A DNA stretch of 33,823 nt from Plantago elongata (lineage: Eukaryota > Streptophyta > Magnoliopsida > Lamiales > Plantaginaceae): the NCBI GenBank assembly GCA_036897095.1, contig JAYMSP010001290.1, forward strand, positions 1-33,823, in the 5' to 3' direction. How positions within the stretch are numbered: the first letter of the stretch is position 1; the number at the start of each line of letters is the position of its first letter. Below the pieces are notes generated by a model. The model did no database searches and was not told the DNA's origin. It saw only the letters and a list, made by a program, of their open reading frames with translations. Position numbers and translations under genes: made by a program. This document shows, in pieces, positions 1 to 10,900 of the stretch.

Positions 1-565
1 TAGAAGGGAGAACAAATTCGGGCAGTTTGTGTTCTGTTTGGGGAAGAAAGAGATCGAATAGTGGGTGCGATCCGGAACAGAGAAAACTGGTAGAATTTAG
101 TGCTTGATCGAAACCGAATTTCGAAAGCAGGGTGATGATCGATGCGGCTGTTTTTCTGTCGGTGAGAAGAGAACAAAGATCGAGATCATATAATCGATCT
201 GAGGACAAGGAAACGGCAAGGGATCGAAAATCAGCAGAGGAAGAGGAATCGAGATTGCAGGTTGCTGTTTGGGGAAGAAGAGAGAAAAAAGAAGAAGAAG
301 AGCAGGTTGAAGGCAGCAAGCGGTGGAAGAGGGAAGGAAGAAGGTGTCTTTATTGACGTGAGGTCGGGACTTGGCTCTGATACCATGTAAGACTATTGAA
401 TAATCAATCGCGTTTATTTATAGAATAATGTAGGTATATATACAAAATATGAAAAACTATGTGTAATCTAATTAGGAATCTAATCTAATTAGGAATTAGA
501 AGAATAATATTAATCTAACTATGACTCTAATAAATATAGATATGTCTAATCTAACTAGTATTACA
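1..565 (-). mobile_element. 5' end of a Copia-type LTR retrotransposon (LTR, primer site, leader)
   Basis: The element reads on the minus strand and is cut by the left window edge. Bases 386-565 (180 bp) form a likely LTR: they begin TGTAA and end TTACA, a perfect 5-bp terminal inverted repeat. A TATA-like AT stretch lies near 410-425. Immediately to the left, 373-385 matches the 3' end of plant initiator tRNA-Met, so it is the minus-strand primer binding site. Bases 1-372 would be the untranslated leader and perhaps the start of gag. I see no recognisable gag protein there, and the plus-strand reading frame at 132-356 is a charged, low-complexity artefact. The rest of the element lies outside the window, so completeness and class are unproven; initiator-Met priming fits Copia. 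Confidence 0.7.
373..385 (-). other. Retrotransposon primer binding site (initiator tRNA-Met)
   Basis: The plus strand reads GGCTCTGATACCA, the 3' end of plant initiator tRNA-Met. On the minus strand this is TGGTATCAGAGCC, the usual Copia primer site. It directly abuts the LTR end at 386, as expected. Confidence 0.8.
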
Positions 566-687
566 TAGTCTATCATGCATATGGCAATACAAGTGACTCT
601 TCGATTCATGTTATGTACTGATTTTCTGGTATCTAGCTTTTTTTCTTGGTTATGAATTTCCCGCTAGTTATTTACTTTGTCTTCCAG

Positions 688-972
688 ATATCCATAAATA
701 ATTCTGCAACTCCAACCCACAGTGTAGAAGGTGATATGAGTAACAGTACTGTTGAGGGTATCTATCGTGGGGATGTAAAATCATCATTTGTGGAGGTCAT
801 CTTGAATATACTAGCCCAGAAACTGCTATCCCATTCTGAAGCAGCTAAGTTGTTGACGTGCATGAATGAAATTTAAGGAACTTTTCTGAATGATTTTTTG
901 TGTGCTCCTGGAGTAGAGCTTAGTGGCAAGGCTGGGCTGATAAAGGCTTTTTTGAACAAGTGTTCTAGATGA
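688..972 (+). pseudogene. Unidentified gene, last exon with an in-frame stop
   Basis: A pyrimidine-rich tract ending in CAG at 685-687 looks like a splice acceptor. From 688 a frame of 62 codons runs to a TAA at 874-876; it contains protein-like sequence such as SSFVEVILNILAQKLL and HSEAAKLLTCMNEI. The same frame then continues for 31 more codons (877-969) with equally protein-like residues (FLNDFLCAPGVELSGKAG, LIKAFLNKCSR) before TGA at 970-972. The simplest reading is a gene of about 93 residues in this exon that gained a premature stop; a genuine stop with an accidental open extension, or a sequence error, is also possible. I do not recognise the family. Earlier exons would lie to the left, beyond the Copia insertion, which would then sit in an intron. 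Confidence 0.45.
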
Positions 973-2750
973 GAGAGAGCTAGTGTGTATCTTTGTGTGT
1001 GGCTGTCATAAGAACGAGAGGTGTTTTTGTACAAGGGTTAGGTCATCTTTGTAGCACTCGTCTCTCATTCCCCGATACAATCATCGGTTGAGGGGCTGAG
1101 ATTTAGTGTCGGTAGAGAACATTTTGTCTAACACCTGTTGCCCAGTAGTGTTAAATCCTTGTCTTGAGGCTGTAGCCTGTAAGTATACTTTTGTCATTTG
1201 ATATAACAGTAGATCCATCATATGTGAATTTCACTTCTAGTTTCTCTCATATCCGGCGAGATGGCAATCACCGACTGGCCCGTGGTGCTATTGAAGACTG
1301 TGAAGGAACTGCTGTTTTACCCTTTGCATTGTTGTCTGTTTGCTTGTATTGATACTGGATTTGTATCCTTTGTTTGCTCTAATGAATTACCTATTTCAGC
1401 TAAAAAACAAAAAAAAAAAACATATATTTCACTTCTTGAAAAAATTAATAAATCATAATTAGCCAAAATTTACTTCCGACAAGTCTACATTATTTCCGAT
1501 GAGTATTATATCTTCTATGTAAAGCATAAGAAACACACATCGTTTTATTAATCAACTTGTAATCATATGAATCTTCTTCATTCCTATCGCATTTCTATTC
1601 TCCACCAGGTTGTATATAGAAAGATTAGATGGTCGAGTAAGTCGATTTTCTCTCATTGTAATATTTATTTATCTCTTTTATATAATCTTCATAAAATTCT
1701 CTTCGAATAGTTACTCATAATTCTTTTTTAAAGTTGTTATAAGAGTTGGATATCTACTCCTCCAACATCTACTTAAATTCAGCAAACTAAGCTGTGGTGG
1801 ACATAGGTGTAGACTTGGACAAGAGGCCCTGTTTGTTATACTGCGGTTATTTCCTCATTGAAATCGAATATTTTATATATAAAAAAATTTTAATTTTAAT
1901 TTAAAGAGCCACTCAAATTCTATACTAATCGATTCTTAATTTTCATCTGTTTTTGAAATTTGGATGGAGAAGCATCTTCCTTGTGTGCAACCGCCACAAG
2001 AGATTTACACACATCTCAACAATTTAAAATGAGTATCCTTATGTCGTTTAATGTTTGACAACATTAACACTATTGATGGTGCTGCGGGTATATTAGCAAA
2101 AATCTCATAGATGTTTTCACTTTGGTATCGCACAACATTGTTTTCATGAATATGGGACGGCGTTGTGCGAATACGGTCGGCCAGAACATGTGAATACTCT
2201 TTTGTTAATTTTAATATACATTAGAAATTTCCTAAACAATACTTTCATAAACAAATGAGTAAATTCTTTATAATAATAATAAAAATTACACAAAATTTCA
2301 TAAAAATTACACAAAATGATTAATGACTTATCTGAAGTTACTTTTATTTCAACTAATAATGGACTGTGATCTAAGTGTGAAGTTAATTTTATGTGCCTTT
2401 TGTACCTATAATTAATGGTGAATAATTGGTGTTGAGTGATTTTTAATACTCCAACGTTTTGGGTAACTTCTATACGTGTTTGAATATAAATTTTAATATG
2501 AAAGTGAATTAAAATAGGAGAATTGTGAGAAAAGTGAAAAGTTGTATGATAGAGAGGAATAAAGTAGAAGAAATATTTTTTGTTTAAATATGAAAAACTT
2601 AAAATTGAAACATATCGAAACGGATGTGAGAAGGTGGACTCATGACAAAAGGGACTGCAGGAGTATAATTTTACGGTTAAAGAAATTGTTAACAATGTAT
2701 ATATATGTTGTAAATAAGAATATGCTTTAATAGCATATGACATTCATATT
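973..2750. other. 3' flank and AT-rich spacer
   Basis: Bases 973 to about 1430 have the T-rich look of a 3' UTR for the preceding exon, including a poly-A stretch near 1408-1420. A short open frame near 1249-1340 has coding-like codons but no recognisable family or splice context. From 1460 to 2750 the DNA is AT-rich. The 199-codon minus-strand open frame at 2144-2743 is low-complexity and I reject it as a gene. A possible MITE-like end (revcomp TACTCCTGCAGTCCC) lies near 2650-2673, but no convincing partner end was found. Confidence 0.4.
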
Positions 2751-3240
2751 TAGGGGTGGGTATCGGATTAATCCGAACCAATTCAATTCGACTTTTTGAA
2801 TTTTTTCCGGATTCAGATTAAGAATATTGAATCCGTAATCTAATTCGAAAACTACGGATCGGTTTCGGATTAATCCGAAGCCGAATCGGTTAAATCCTCC
2901 ATAATCCTATAATTCAAAATTTTACAATATTTTTTTTTTATGTTTCTAAATTCTAACTTTAATTGATATGCCTTGAACCGGGCAAGAAATTAGAAGATTA
3001 ATAAAATTTAGTATCTAAAATTATTAAATACCAAGTATTACATGTCCGTCTTACAAAAGTCTAAATGATAAACTAGTCAAATTAATATAATAGTAATATA
3101 TAAGTTCAAAATTCAAATGAATTGTAGTCTTTGTATAAAAGTGGTATGGAAGCGACAATTGTAATGAGGGTTAATTTATGAGCATTGAATTATATTTTTG
3201 CGTAGAATTTTTGCTTTTTTTTTTATTAATTTTTTATAAA

Positions 3241-3281
<41 letters not shown>

Positions 3282-3412
3282 GAATCGGATAATCCGCAAG
3301 TTTACGGATCGGATCACCAAAATTCAAAATGTTAAAAATCTCAATCTGAAACCCGATTTAAAATATTAAGATCGGATTGGTTCGAACCGAATTATCAAAT
3401 TTTCCCACTGAA
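2751..3412. repeat. Degenerate terminal-inverted-repeat element (MITE or hAT-like)
   Basis: The left part begins GGGGTGGGTATCGGATTAAT and is rich in ATCCGAA and TTCGGAT words. The right part (about 3275-3412) carries the same words in inverted order (GGTTCGAACCGAATTAT) and ends near TTTCCCACTG. This resembles degenerate non-autonomous DNA elements common in plant spacers. The ends do not match cleanly and no target duplication was established. The middle is plain AT-rich DNA. Confidence 0.35.
3244..3275. repeat. (AT)n microsatellite
   Basis: An uninterrupted run of about 16 AT units lies inside the degenerate element. It is likely length-polymorphic. Confidence 0.85.
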
Positions 3413-3519
3413 TTTTTATATCGAAGTAATATTACGGAGAAACATCTTTATCAGAATATGTTTGCTTGTCTATCCATGTTAACGAAGACAAATAAAAAAA
3501 TTGGTTGTATCGTTATATC

Positions 3520-3529
3520 CTATATATAT
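3520..3529 (+). promoter_or_regulatory. Possible TATA box of the P450 gene
   Basis: CTATATATAT lies about 75-85 bases upstream of the P450 start codon at 3604, a normal distance for a plant TATA box plus a short 5' UTR. In AT-rich DNA such a match is weak evidence. Confidence 0.35.
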
Positions 3530-3603
3530 GTCGCAATATTTCATGCTCCATAAATTAATTAACTACTACACTACAACTGACATATTTTTCTTGAGCATCA
3601 GCA

Positions 3604-6297
3604 ATGTTTCTCCTATCATTTCTCATTTTGCTGACAACATTTTTAGTTTACTTACATACTTCAATAACTTGTAAGTCTTATCCTCCAGGACCTAATTGTT
3701 TCCAATTTTTGTACAACATCAACCAATTTGGCAGAGAACCTCATGTTGCCTTCAAGAAGCTGGCTAAATCTTATGGTCCCTTAATGTCCGTACAACTAGG
3801 TGGCCAACTTTTGGTGGTCGCATCGTCACCGGCTACAGCTAAAAAAATTCTCAAAACCAACGATAACATTTGTTCCGGGAGGTATGCATGCAAGATCAAT
3901 GTTAAATATATATTTTATTATTACAAATTAATTTTGATCATTGTCAAACTTTACACTGATTTTGATCTTACCACAAAATCTCAAAAGAAGAGAACTGTTT
4001 GAGAATGGGTGGAGCATATACAAGAGAGTTTTTCGATATATGGACGAACAATGATAATGTATTTGAAGATATATGTGTTGCTTGAGGAGTAAAGTATATC
4101 ATCTTTTTGATTTCACATTAATGAAGGTACATGCCGGCTGTATACTATGCTATTCCAAGTGTTACAAAATCCTCCATGACCATGTCAAGGGAATGCAATA
4201 GTACGTGGAAATTTCTCCGGATGATTAGTCAAAACAACATATTCTCAACAAAAGCCGTGGATATGAAAGTTGAAATAAGGAAGGATAAGGTTGCGGAAAT
4301 GATGTTGTATTTGGTGGAGAGACAAGGTCAAGTGGTAAAGCTTGATGATATTGTAAGTGCAACGGTAACAAATATCGTGACAAATGTTTTAGCGACGAAA
4401 GATTTATTCGACTTGAAAGGAGAGGAAAATGAGAGCGTTAAGAAAGTGAAGGCTTTGGTGAATGAAATCGTGGAGACTGTTGCACGTCCTAGTTTAAGCG
4501 ATCTATTTCCACAGTTGAGACGTGTGGATTTTTGGAGTAAACGAGATGCTATGGTTTTGCATGCCAAAGTTGTGTATGTTTGGAAAGATATAATACAGGT
4601 TCGTTCAATTGCACATGTTTTGTTCTTTTTTATTTATTAAACAAAAGACATCTATTTTTACAATTAACATAAATAATTATCTGAATAATATAGGTTCGCA
4701 GGTTGACACGTGAAATTAGAGGTGTTAATCAATCAACTGGAGATTTCTTGGATGTGTTGTTGGACAATGCATTTTTGGACGATCAAATTAGCATGCTCTT
4801 CACGGTTTGAACATTCATATACTTGTTTATTTTCTTATTTTCTAGGCAATACATGTTTGAAACTCGTTTGAAATTAATATTTTATGCCCTCGTTTGAAAC
4901 TCAACTTTCTATTTCTTTTCCATTTATATTTGTATAATCTCTAGTTTCATACCTTAAATATTTATTAAAAAAAAGACTATCTTCTAATCTATTCACTGTC
5001 TGTTATACTTTATTTACTCTATTATTTCATATTTAAGTACTGTGAATTTAAATGAGTCTTCCATTTTTTCTTGGTTTGATTGCAATTTTAGTTTAGGTGT
5101 ACTATTACCAATTATAAATGAATGAAACTCAAATAAAATCTCCCCTTCCTCTCCTAGGTACAACTTTTCACAACATTTAAGTATTAAATTTTAAGTCTAT
5201 CCCAAAAATAGCTTTTTACAACTCAATTAAAATTTATTTATTATTCATTAATTAAAACTCAGTTGAATTTGTTCAATTAAAGTTATGTGACAAACAATAT
5301 ATGCTTTCAAAATTACTCTAGTACTTATATGTGATATGATCTTAATACTTGTAACCAGTTTCGTAGGATGTTTAAGTTTGGGAGATTTGCTACACCAAAT
5401 CAATTGGGTATTATTATAATTAATTATGATTTTGAAAAATTAAAAAAAAATAGAATAATGATCAATCATTAACACAAACGGTAACACAAAATGTCACCAC
5501 CTTAAATGTCAAAATACAATTACAAAAACATTCATTCTCCAAATCATAAATTGTAATTTTTGGTAAATTTTAAGTATGTTATATTGAAGATGGATCAACT
5601 GATATTATATATTCCATCTTCATGCACTAAATAGAACACAATTCTTAACTAACTAAAGAAGTACATTCCCTTGCAGGAATTATTGATTGCTGGAACAGAT
5701 TCAACATTCATAACAGTGATATGGTTGATGGTGGAGTTGATAAGAAATCCAAAAATCTTGGTTAGAGTTCGAGCTGAAATTGCTCCTACCCTGAACGACA
5801 ACACAATGAACGAGTCTAATCTATCCGGATGTGAGTACTTGCATGCCTGCATAAAGGAAACATTAAGACTTCACATTCCAGGACCTTTTCTGGTACCACA
5901 TCGTGCAATTGAGAAATGTAAAGTTGATGACTATGTGATCCCAAAAGATAGTTTGATCCTGATTAATGCATGGGCTATACAAATGGACTCGAACAACTGG
6001 AGAGACGCTTCAACCTTTAGTCCCGAAAGGTTTTTGGATTCAAAAGTCGATTACAGAGGAACACATTTTGAATATATACCTTTCAGTGCAGGGCATCGAA
6101 TGTGTCCTGGATTCAATATGGGTTTCAGAAATATTCAGATGATGGTCGCGTATTTGGTGCATTACTTCGATTGGAGTTTGCCAAACCACAAAGATTTAAC
6201 TACACTTGATACCAAGACTAAATTTGGCACCACACTTAAGAGGGAAGAGTCGTTGTATTTGATTCCAACACAAAGGGCAAAATATGTTGGCATGTAA
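3604..6297 (+). CDS. Cytochrome P450, CYP71 clan (CYP76/CYP80-like), four exons
   Basis: Exons at 3604-3881, 4127-4598, 4694-4804 and 5677-6297 join in frame (1482 nt, 493 aa), the usual length of a plant microsomal P450. Residues 1-18 are a hydrophobic ER anchor, followed by the PPGP hinge (27-30). The oxygen-binding I-helix motif AGTDST is at about 292-297, the K-helix ExxR (ETLR) at 348-351, PERF at 403-406 and the haem loop FSAGHRMCPG at 423-432 with the ligand Cys near 430. All core P450 residues are present, so the enzyme should be a haem monooxygenase using NADPH-P450 reductase. Phrases such as NIFSTKA, IRKDKVAEM and HYFDWSLP resemble CYP76/CYP80 enzymes of terpenoid or alkaloid metabolism; the substrate cannot be read from sequence. 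The intron just before the I-helix is the conserved one of this clan; the first two are extra. No other specialised-metabolism gene lies nearby. Confidence 0.88.
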
Positions 6298-6822
6298 ACA
6301 AACAAGAGGAGACCTTCTCCTAGTTTCAAATATTACTTATGCTATGTCGTTTTACCTCTGTGTAACTCAACTTAGTCTGGCCTACTGAACAAATTGTCCT
6401 CATCATAAATTGTTGATACCAAATTCTAACCTGTCAACAATGTGACACAACTACACTTGCAGTTGTACTAATTGTTGATGATCATGTTATCTAAGTCGTT
6501 GAAAAAATGTTGTTTGAAATCCAATGTAGTGGATTAATTCTCACAAATGCGTGGTATTGTTAGTGGACCACAATGCATTTGATAAATAAGACTAACTGAG
6601 TCGTTAAAATATTGACTCATAATACTCTTAGCTTATACATCTCAATTATGTCCCACACAGATATGGTGGATACAGGCGGTGGTTGGAGACATAGGTGTGT
6701 TGTAGACGGTGACAGGAAGCCAAGCTTATATGCCTCTTCTTTATGTTTGTTGTTCGTCATGAATAAAAATTATAAATTTTCTTTTTTTTAATAAATTGGG
6801 ATATAGATATCCTGGTTCAGTG
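6298..6822. other. P450 3' flank, no gene seen
   Basis: The first part is presumably the P450 3' UTR. No open frame, recognisable repeat or RNA gene was found before the NAC pseudogene. Confidence 0.5.
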
Positions 6823-9560
6823 TATTTTTTTACACCGAAGCAATGCAAGTATGCAAACGTAAATCGTCCATATCGCAGCACGGGAGAATTAGGCTACTAG
6901 AAAGCTACCAGAGCTGATAAAGTGATAACATATGATGACAATATAATTAGACATAAGAAGTCATTAGTCTTCTATAAAGGTGATCATAGGCCTGTTAGGG
7001 GTAAGACTAACTGGATCATGCATGAATTTAGGACTACAAGTCCACCCCAAGAAAAGATTTCAATTGTTGATGAGGGTATGTAATATATATGTTCCTATCT
7101 TCGCTCTTTACTCATTTTATAGAAATTTGAATTAAACTAAATTAAATAGTTTCTGATTGATTATGTTAATGTATTTTACAACTTGATTGGGTATTGTGTC
7201 GACTCTTTTATAAAGTTCCTCATATGGGGAGTAGAAACTATTGGATTTTTCGGGAAAATAACCGCTAAGATAACGCAGCGAAAAGTTAAAATTTTCACTA
7301 ACAATGAATAAATGACAAGCTATACATATAATTATAATTGCGAAACATATAAATCGAAAGCTTACTTGTCGCACTAGCTTTCCTAATAACAAATTTAAAG
7401 CCTTAAATCTCTTCTATGAATTTGCTACGGCGACATATTAACCTTTCTTGATCTATATACATCAAACAACGAAACCCTAGATCTGGTTGTTTGTATAAGC
7501 GGTCGACCTTAGTTGATCCACAACAATTGAGCACCAAAAGCACTCGAGCACAGCCTAGTGTATTGTTGGATTCTCCTTCGAAGAATTGCTAGGATATTCT
7601 TCTCGGAGAGTTCTTTACTTCTTCTCAACTATTAAGAAGAACGAATGAATTTGTGTTGTAACTTCGATTATGTCTTCCAAGAGAGCAAGTATGAAGTATG
7701 TTCTCAAATTAATTCTTTATTGTCTTTATGAAGGTTTACCCTTCTATTTATAGAGGCCAAACTTAGAGAGCAAGTAATATGGGAGGAGTTTGATAGAAGC
7801 AACAAAGGATTAGTGGCCAAGGTATCGACAAGAGTATTGGCCAAGCTAACGAGAAGAGTAGTCGCTAAGCTAGAAAGACGAGTGGGGATTAAGATTCACA
7901 AAATCCCACTCTACTATAAAAGTCGGGACACTTATCAAACACGCATCTTGCTTCTTCGACATGTGCTCAATGCTCAATTTCAACTCAATCATTTGGTCCT
8001 CGATTTTGGACTTTAAATCATATTCGATCCAAAATCATTCACATATAAATAATGAATTAATTCCAAATAAATTCAATTCAATTGAACTTAATTAAATATT
8101 TCTATCAAATAGAAATCTTTCATAATATAAATTAAATATTCATAATCCAATTAGATATTTAAGTAAATTAAATGTTCAATCTAATCAACATTCAATTAAT
8201 TCCAACATACGATTGATGCAACAATTGTTATATTGTATGACCCTTAGGGCCTTATGTATAGCAAGCACTAATCAAATCAAGGTCCGAACGAACTTCTAGA
8301 CGATTTACTGGACACTCTTGATACATAAGGACGTTTGTGAGGACTTATACAAACTCCCTGAAATGTAGATCTAATGATGATACGGTCCCTTCATTCACGA
8401 ATACTCGATTAAGCCTAGAACTTGATATTGTGTCTGTTCTAATAACTTGATCAATATCTCGCAATCGTATTAGTTGATCCTTGACATGTTCGAATACATG
8501 TCTGATGCACTGGCCAGTGACTAACGATCAATTAAATATGAGAAGTAGAGTATTCTCTCTAATTCTATTACGAGGAATGAATCCTATCTTGGCTAAACTA
8601 CGACTTCCATATGCTCCATGATGTACCCAGCGCACGCCATATCTACCCCCTCAGGAGTGCAAGCGTTGGTCGTGACCAAAGTACATCACTTCACACACGA
8701 AGTCATATTGACCTCAAGTCGAAGGACTATTACATCACCCTACATGTCGATACTTCCATAGACACATAAATAGAATAAACCAAATGGTTTCTCGGTAGGG
8801 TATACCGATACTCTCTAAAGTGTCCATGTGTCCATCATGAATAACCGAGTTTTTCGTAGTTTTGAGAACCACTACATACATCTAAGGATATGATGCAAAC
8901 CACATGCCAATCTTCAATATCTAAAGGATATTATGCATCATCGATATCCCATTCTCGATGATTATTGATTGAGTCGATCTAAGAGCTTATGTTATATCAC
9001 TCAAGATCTCACATTCTTAATGACAACATTAAACTCATTGGAACATGTGTATAAATGGATGCAGACAAACATGCAATAGACATTTAAACACTGTAATGCT
9101 AATAAATTTACATGTCCATATATATACATTATAAATTACATATAAACATTATATGCAAATACTGAATGCGAATAAGTATATTTGTCCCCAATATGATTGT
9201 CTCTAGGACATATATAACTTCAGAAATAATGCACCTGGTGTTCAAGAGGTGAACAAAATTGATGAAAATTCGCCTTCTTAGAAGGTGATGCGAACCACAA
9301 TGTTGATGGTATAGGTGCTCATGTTGTTGATAATCTTCAGCATCTCGTTCAAAACAACTATATGGGTGATGTTGTTGTTGCTGCTCATCGCCCTTTCGTT
9401 GTTCATAATAATTACATGTGATTTGATGTTGCTAATACTTATCGTCCTCACATGGGTGTTGCTAATCATCATCGTTATTTCATCAATAATAATAATTAGA
9501 CAATCTACACTATTCATTCCACCTTTGAGAATGGATCCCAGTCAGTCCTTCAGCCACGGT
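6823..9560 (+). pseudogene. Broken NAC transcription factor gene, split by a solo LTR
   Basis: Bases 6823-7075 encode NAC subdomains C-D in one frame: YFFTPK, NRPYRSTGELGY, then KATRADKVI, KKSLVFYKGD and KTNWIMHEFRT. This matches the NAC pattern WYFF...GYWKATG.DK.I...KK.LVFYKG...TNWIMHEYR. The Trp of GYWKAT is replaced by TAG at about 6898-6900. A donor-like GTATGT follows at 7076. The next coding block starts around 7123, is interrupted by the LTR at 7128-9222, and resumes at 9223 (NNAPGVQEVNKIDENSPS, TAG, frameshift, then GDANHNVDGIGAHVVDN and an Asn/His-rich tail to about 9490). The tail fits a NAC activation region in composition only. The N-terminal exon (subdomains A-B) is not found upstream. 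Stops, frameshift and insertion make this a dead copy; its motifs differ clearly from the intact NAC gene at the right end. Confidence 0.75.
7128..9222 (-). mobile_element. Solo LTR of a long-LTR retrotransposon (probably Copia)
   Basis: This block begins TGAA and ends TTCA and is flanked by the same 5-mer, GAAAT, at 7122-7126 and 9223-9227, with one extra T on the left. That is the signature of an LTR insertion with a 5-bp target duplication. Read on the minus strand it starts TGAAGTTATATATGTCCTAG; the ATGTCCTAGAG...CAAT opening is, from memory, typical of a group of plant Copia LTRs. There is no primer site, polypurine tract or gag-pol next to either end, so a solo LTR left by LTR-LTR recombination is the best explanation. 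It contains no credible gene; the open frame at 7813-8016 is chance. The insertion lies at the intron-exon boundary of the NAC pseudogene. Confidence 0.65.
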
Positions 9561-9589
9561 GGACGATCAGAAATCTACAATTGAATTAG

Positions 9590-10700
9590 TGTTCAATTTT
9601 GGGGGAGGGGCACCAGCGACCTGCAAGGCAACAAGAGCAAACCTAGAGATGCGAGGTTCCATGGTGAAACCAGTGTGGTGCCGACCGAAGGGACTCCGAC
9701 GCTGAAGTCAGTAAACTAGAAGTTGTAAGAATTGAAGGAGATGAAGAGGAGGATGATGAGAGTTGACTTATCATATTGAGTGGATCGATTTGACAATGAG
9801 TGGACGAGCACTAGTGATATGGCTAATTGAGATCGTCTGAGGGAGCTAGTTGGTAGTCTGGATGATGGTGAAAGGTGATGGAGGGCGATGGATGGTGATG
9901 GTGGATGGACATGAGTGAGGACGTAGAAGGTTGATGGCGATGGTGGTTAAAGGTGGATGATGTTTTAGATGAAGGTCGTTCAAGGTGAAAGGAGATGGAA
10001 GAAGGTTGATCAGAGAGCTTCAGAGTGTTGGAGGCTCTCATAGCTTGCTAGGGTTTATTCAGTGAGTATTCTATGATCCTAACCTTCTTCTTCCCACTCC
10101 TATATAGAGACCCTTCCCTCCAACCGTTGAAGTCCTTCATACACACTTCGCCACTATTAACGATGTGGCGGTTGGAGTCATTTAAATGGAGTTGGACTCC
10201 TTCTCAGTTGGTCAGAGGGAACATCTTTAGTGGAGTTTGTTCCGCGAAGTTGTCTAACCATCCATCTCGAGGGTCAACTAGTTCCATCAACATAGTAAGA
10301 GTGTTGACCTGTGGACTTGATTGAGTGACCATGTGGATAGCTCTCGTTAATTAGCTTGATGGTTGGAAAGGTTACTCGAACTAGATAGGTTGGAAGGAAA
10401 CAAGTCGGATGGTCTTCGGAGTTGGCTTCATTGGCTAGGTGAGCTTACTAGCATTCAACTCGTCGATGAGTCAGATGGCTGACAAACAGAATTGAGTTAG
10501 GTAGCTCGCTCAATTGGCTTAGTTAGGTTAGCCATTCGACCTTTGATACTCGATTTGATCGCTATATCAGGCTAGACTTATTGATGGATCGTGGATTGGG
10601 CCTGATCACCACTAAATGGGTCGTAAACGAGGCATTATCATGTAGTGTTTGGACTAAATTTTAAAACTGGACTAAGATACGAATTTTCGCCAATTATCCA
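9590..10700 (+). repeat. Repeat-like spacer, possibly an LTR fragment
   Basis: Composition is more GC-rich than the surroundings and there is no long open frame. A TATA-like CCTATATAGAGACCC at about 10090-10105 downstream of TAGGGTTTATTC resembles the promoter part of Gypsy-type LTRs. I could not fix the ends or a target duplication, so the class is a guess. The His/Ser-rich minus-strand frame at 9823-10041 reflects GATGGTGAT-type simple sequence and is not called. Confidence 0.3.
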
Positions 10701-10771
10701 CACCTATAACTCATTTGGTAATTTGATACAACAATGACCGGGGTTGTTATTTTTTATTTCACAACACCAAG

Positions 10772-10900
10772 GATGATGATGAACTTAGTGCTGAACTGGA
10801 TTCATTTACTCTTTTAGAGATGCAAGATTTAGGACTCAATAACATAGATTATATTCCTCCGCCACCAGCCTTTGATGATCCCAAAGATCCAAGCCATTGA
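10772..10900 (+). pseudogene. Orphan exon-like ORF with an acidic, proline-rich tail
   Basis: After an AAG at 10769-10771 that could serve as a splice acceptor, 42 codons run to TGA at 10898-10900. They read DDDELSAELDSFTLLEMQDL and end NNIDYIPPPPAFDDPKDPSH, with protein-like composition and no simple repeat. It could be the last exon of a lost gene, perhaps the far end of the NAC pseudogene pushed away by a second insertion. The family is not recognised and no partner exon was found, so this is a weak call. Confidence 0.3.

Noticed and set aside
132..356. Charged 74-codon plus-strand open frame
   Set aside because: Lies in the antisense leader of the Copia element and is a purine-rich artefact.
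373..385. Match to the 3' end of initiator tRNA-Met taken as a tRNA gene
   Set aside because: Only the acceptor-end sequence is present; no cloverleaf precedes it and it abuts an LTR, so it is a primer binding site.
2144..2743. 199-codon minus-strand open frame
   Set aside because: Low-complexity AT-rich codons, no family pattern, no splice or start context, and it overlaps repeat-like DNA.
3604..6297. Specialised-metabolism gene cluster around the P450
   Set aside because: No terpene synthase, methyltransferase, acyltransferase or second P450 occurs in the window.
9278..9584. Overlapping Ile/Leu/Met-rich frames on both strands
   Set aside because: They are shadows of the Asn/His/Val-rich NAC pseudogene tail.
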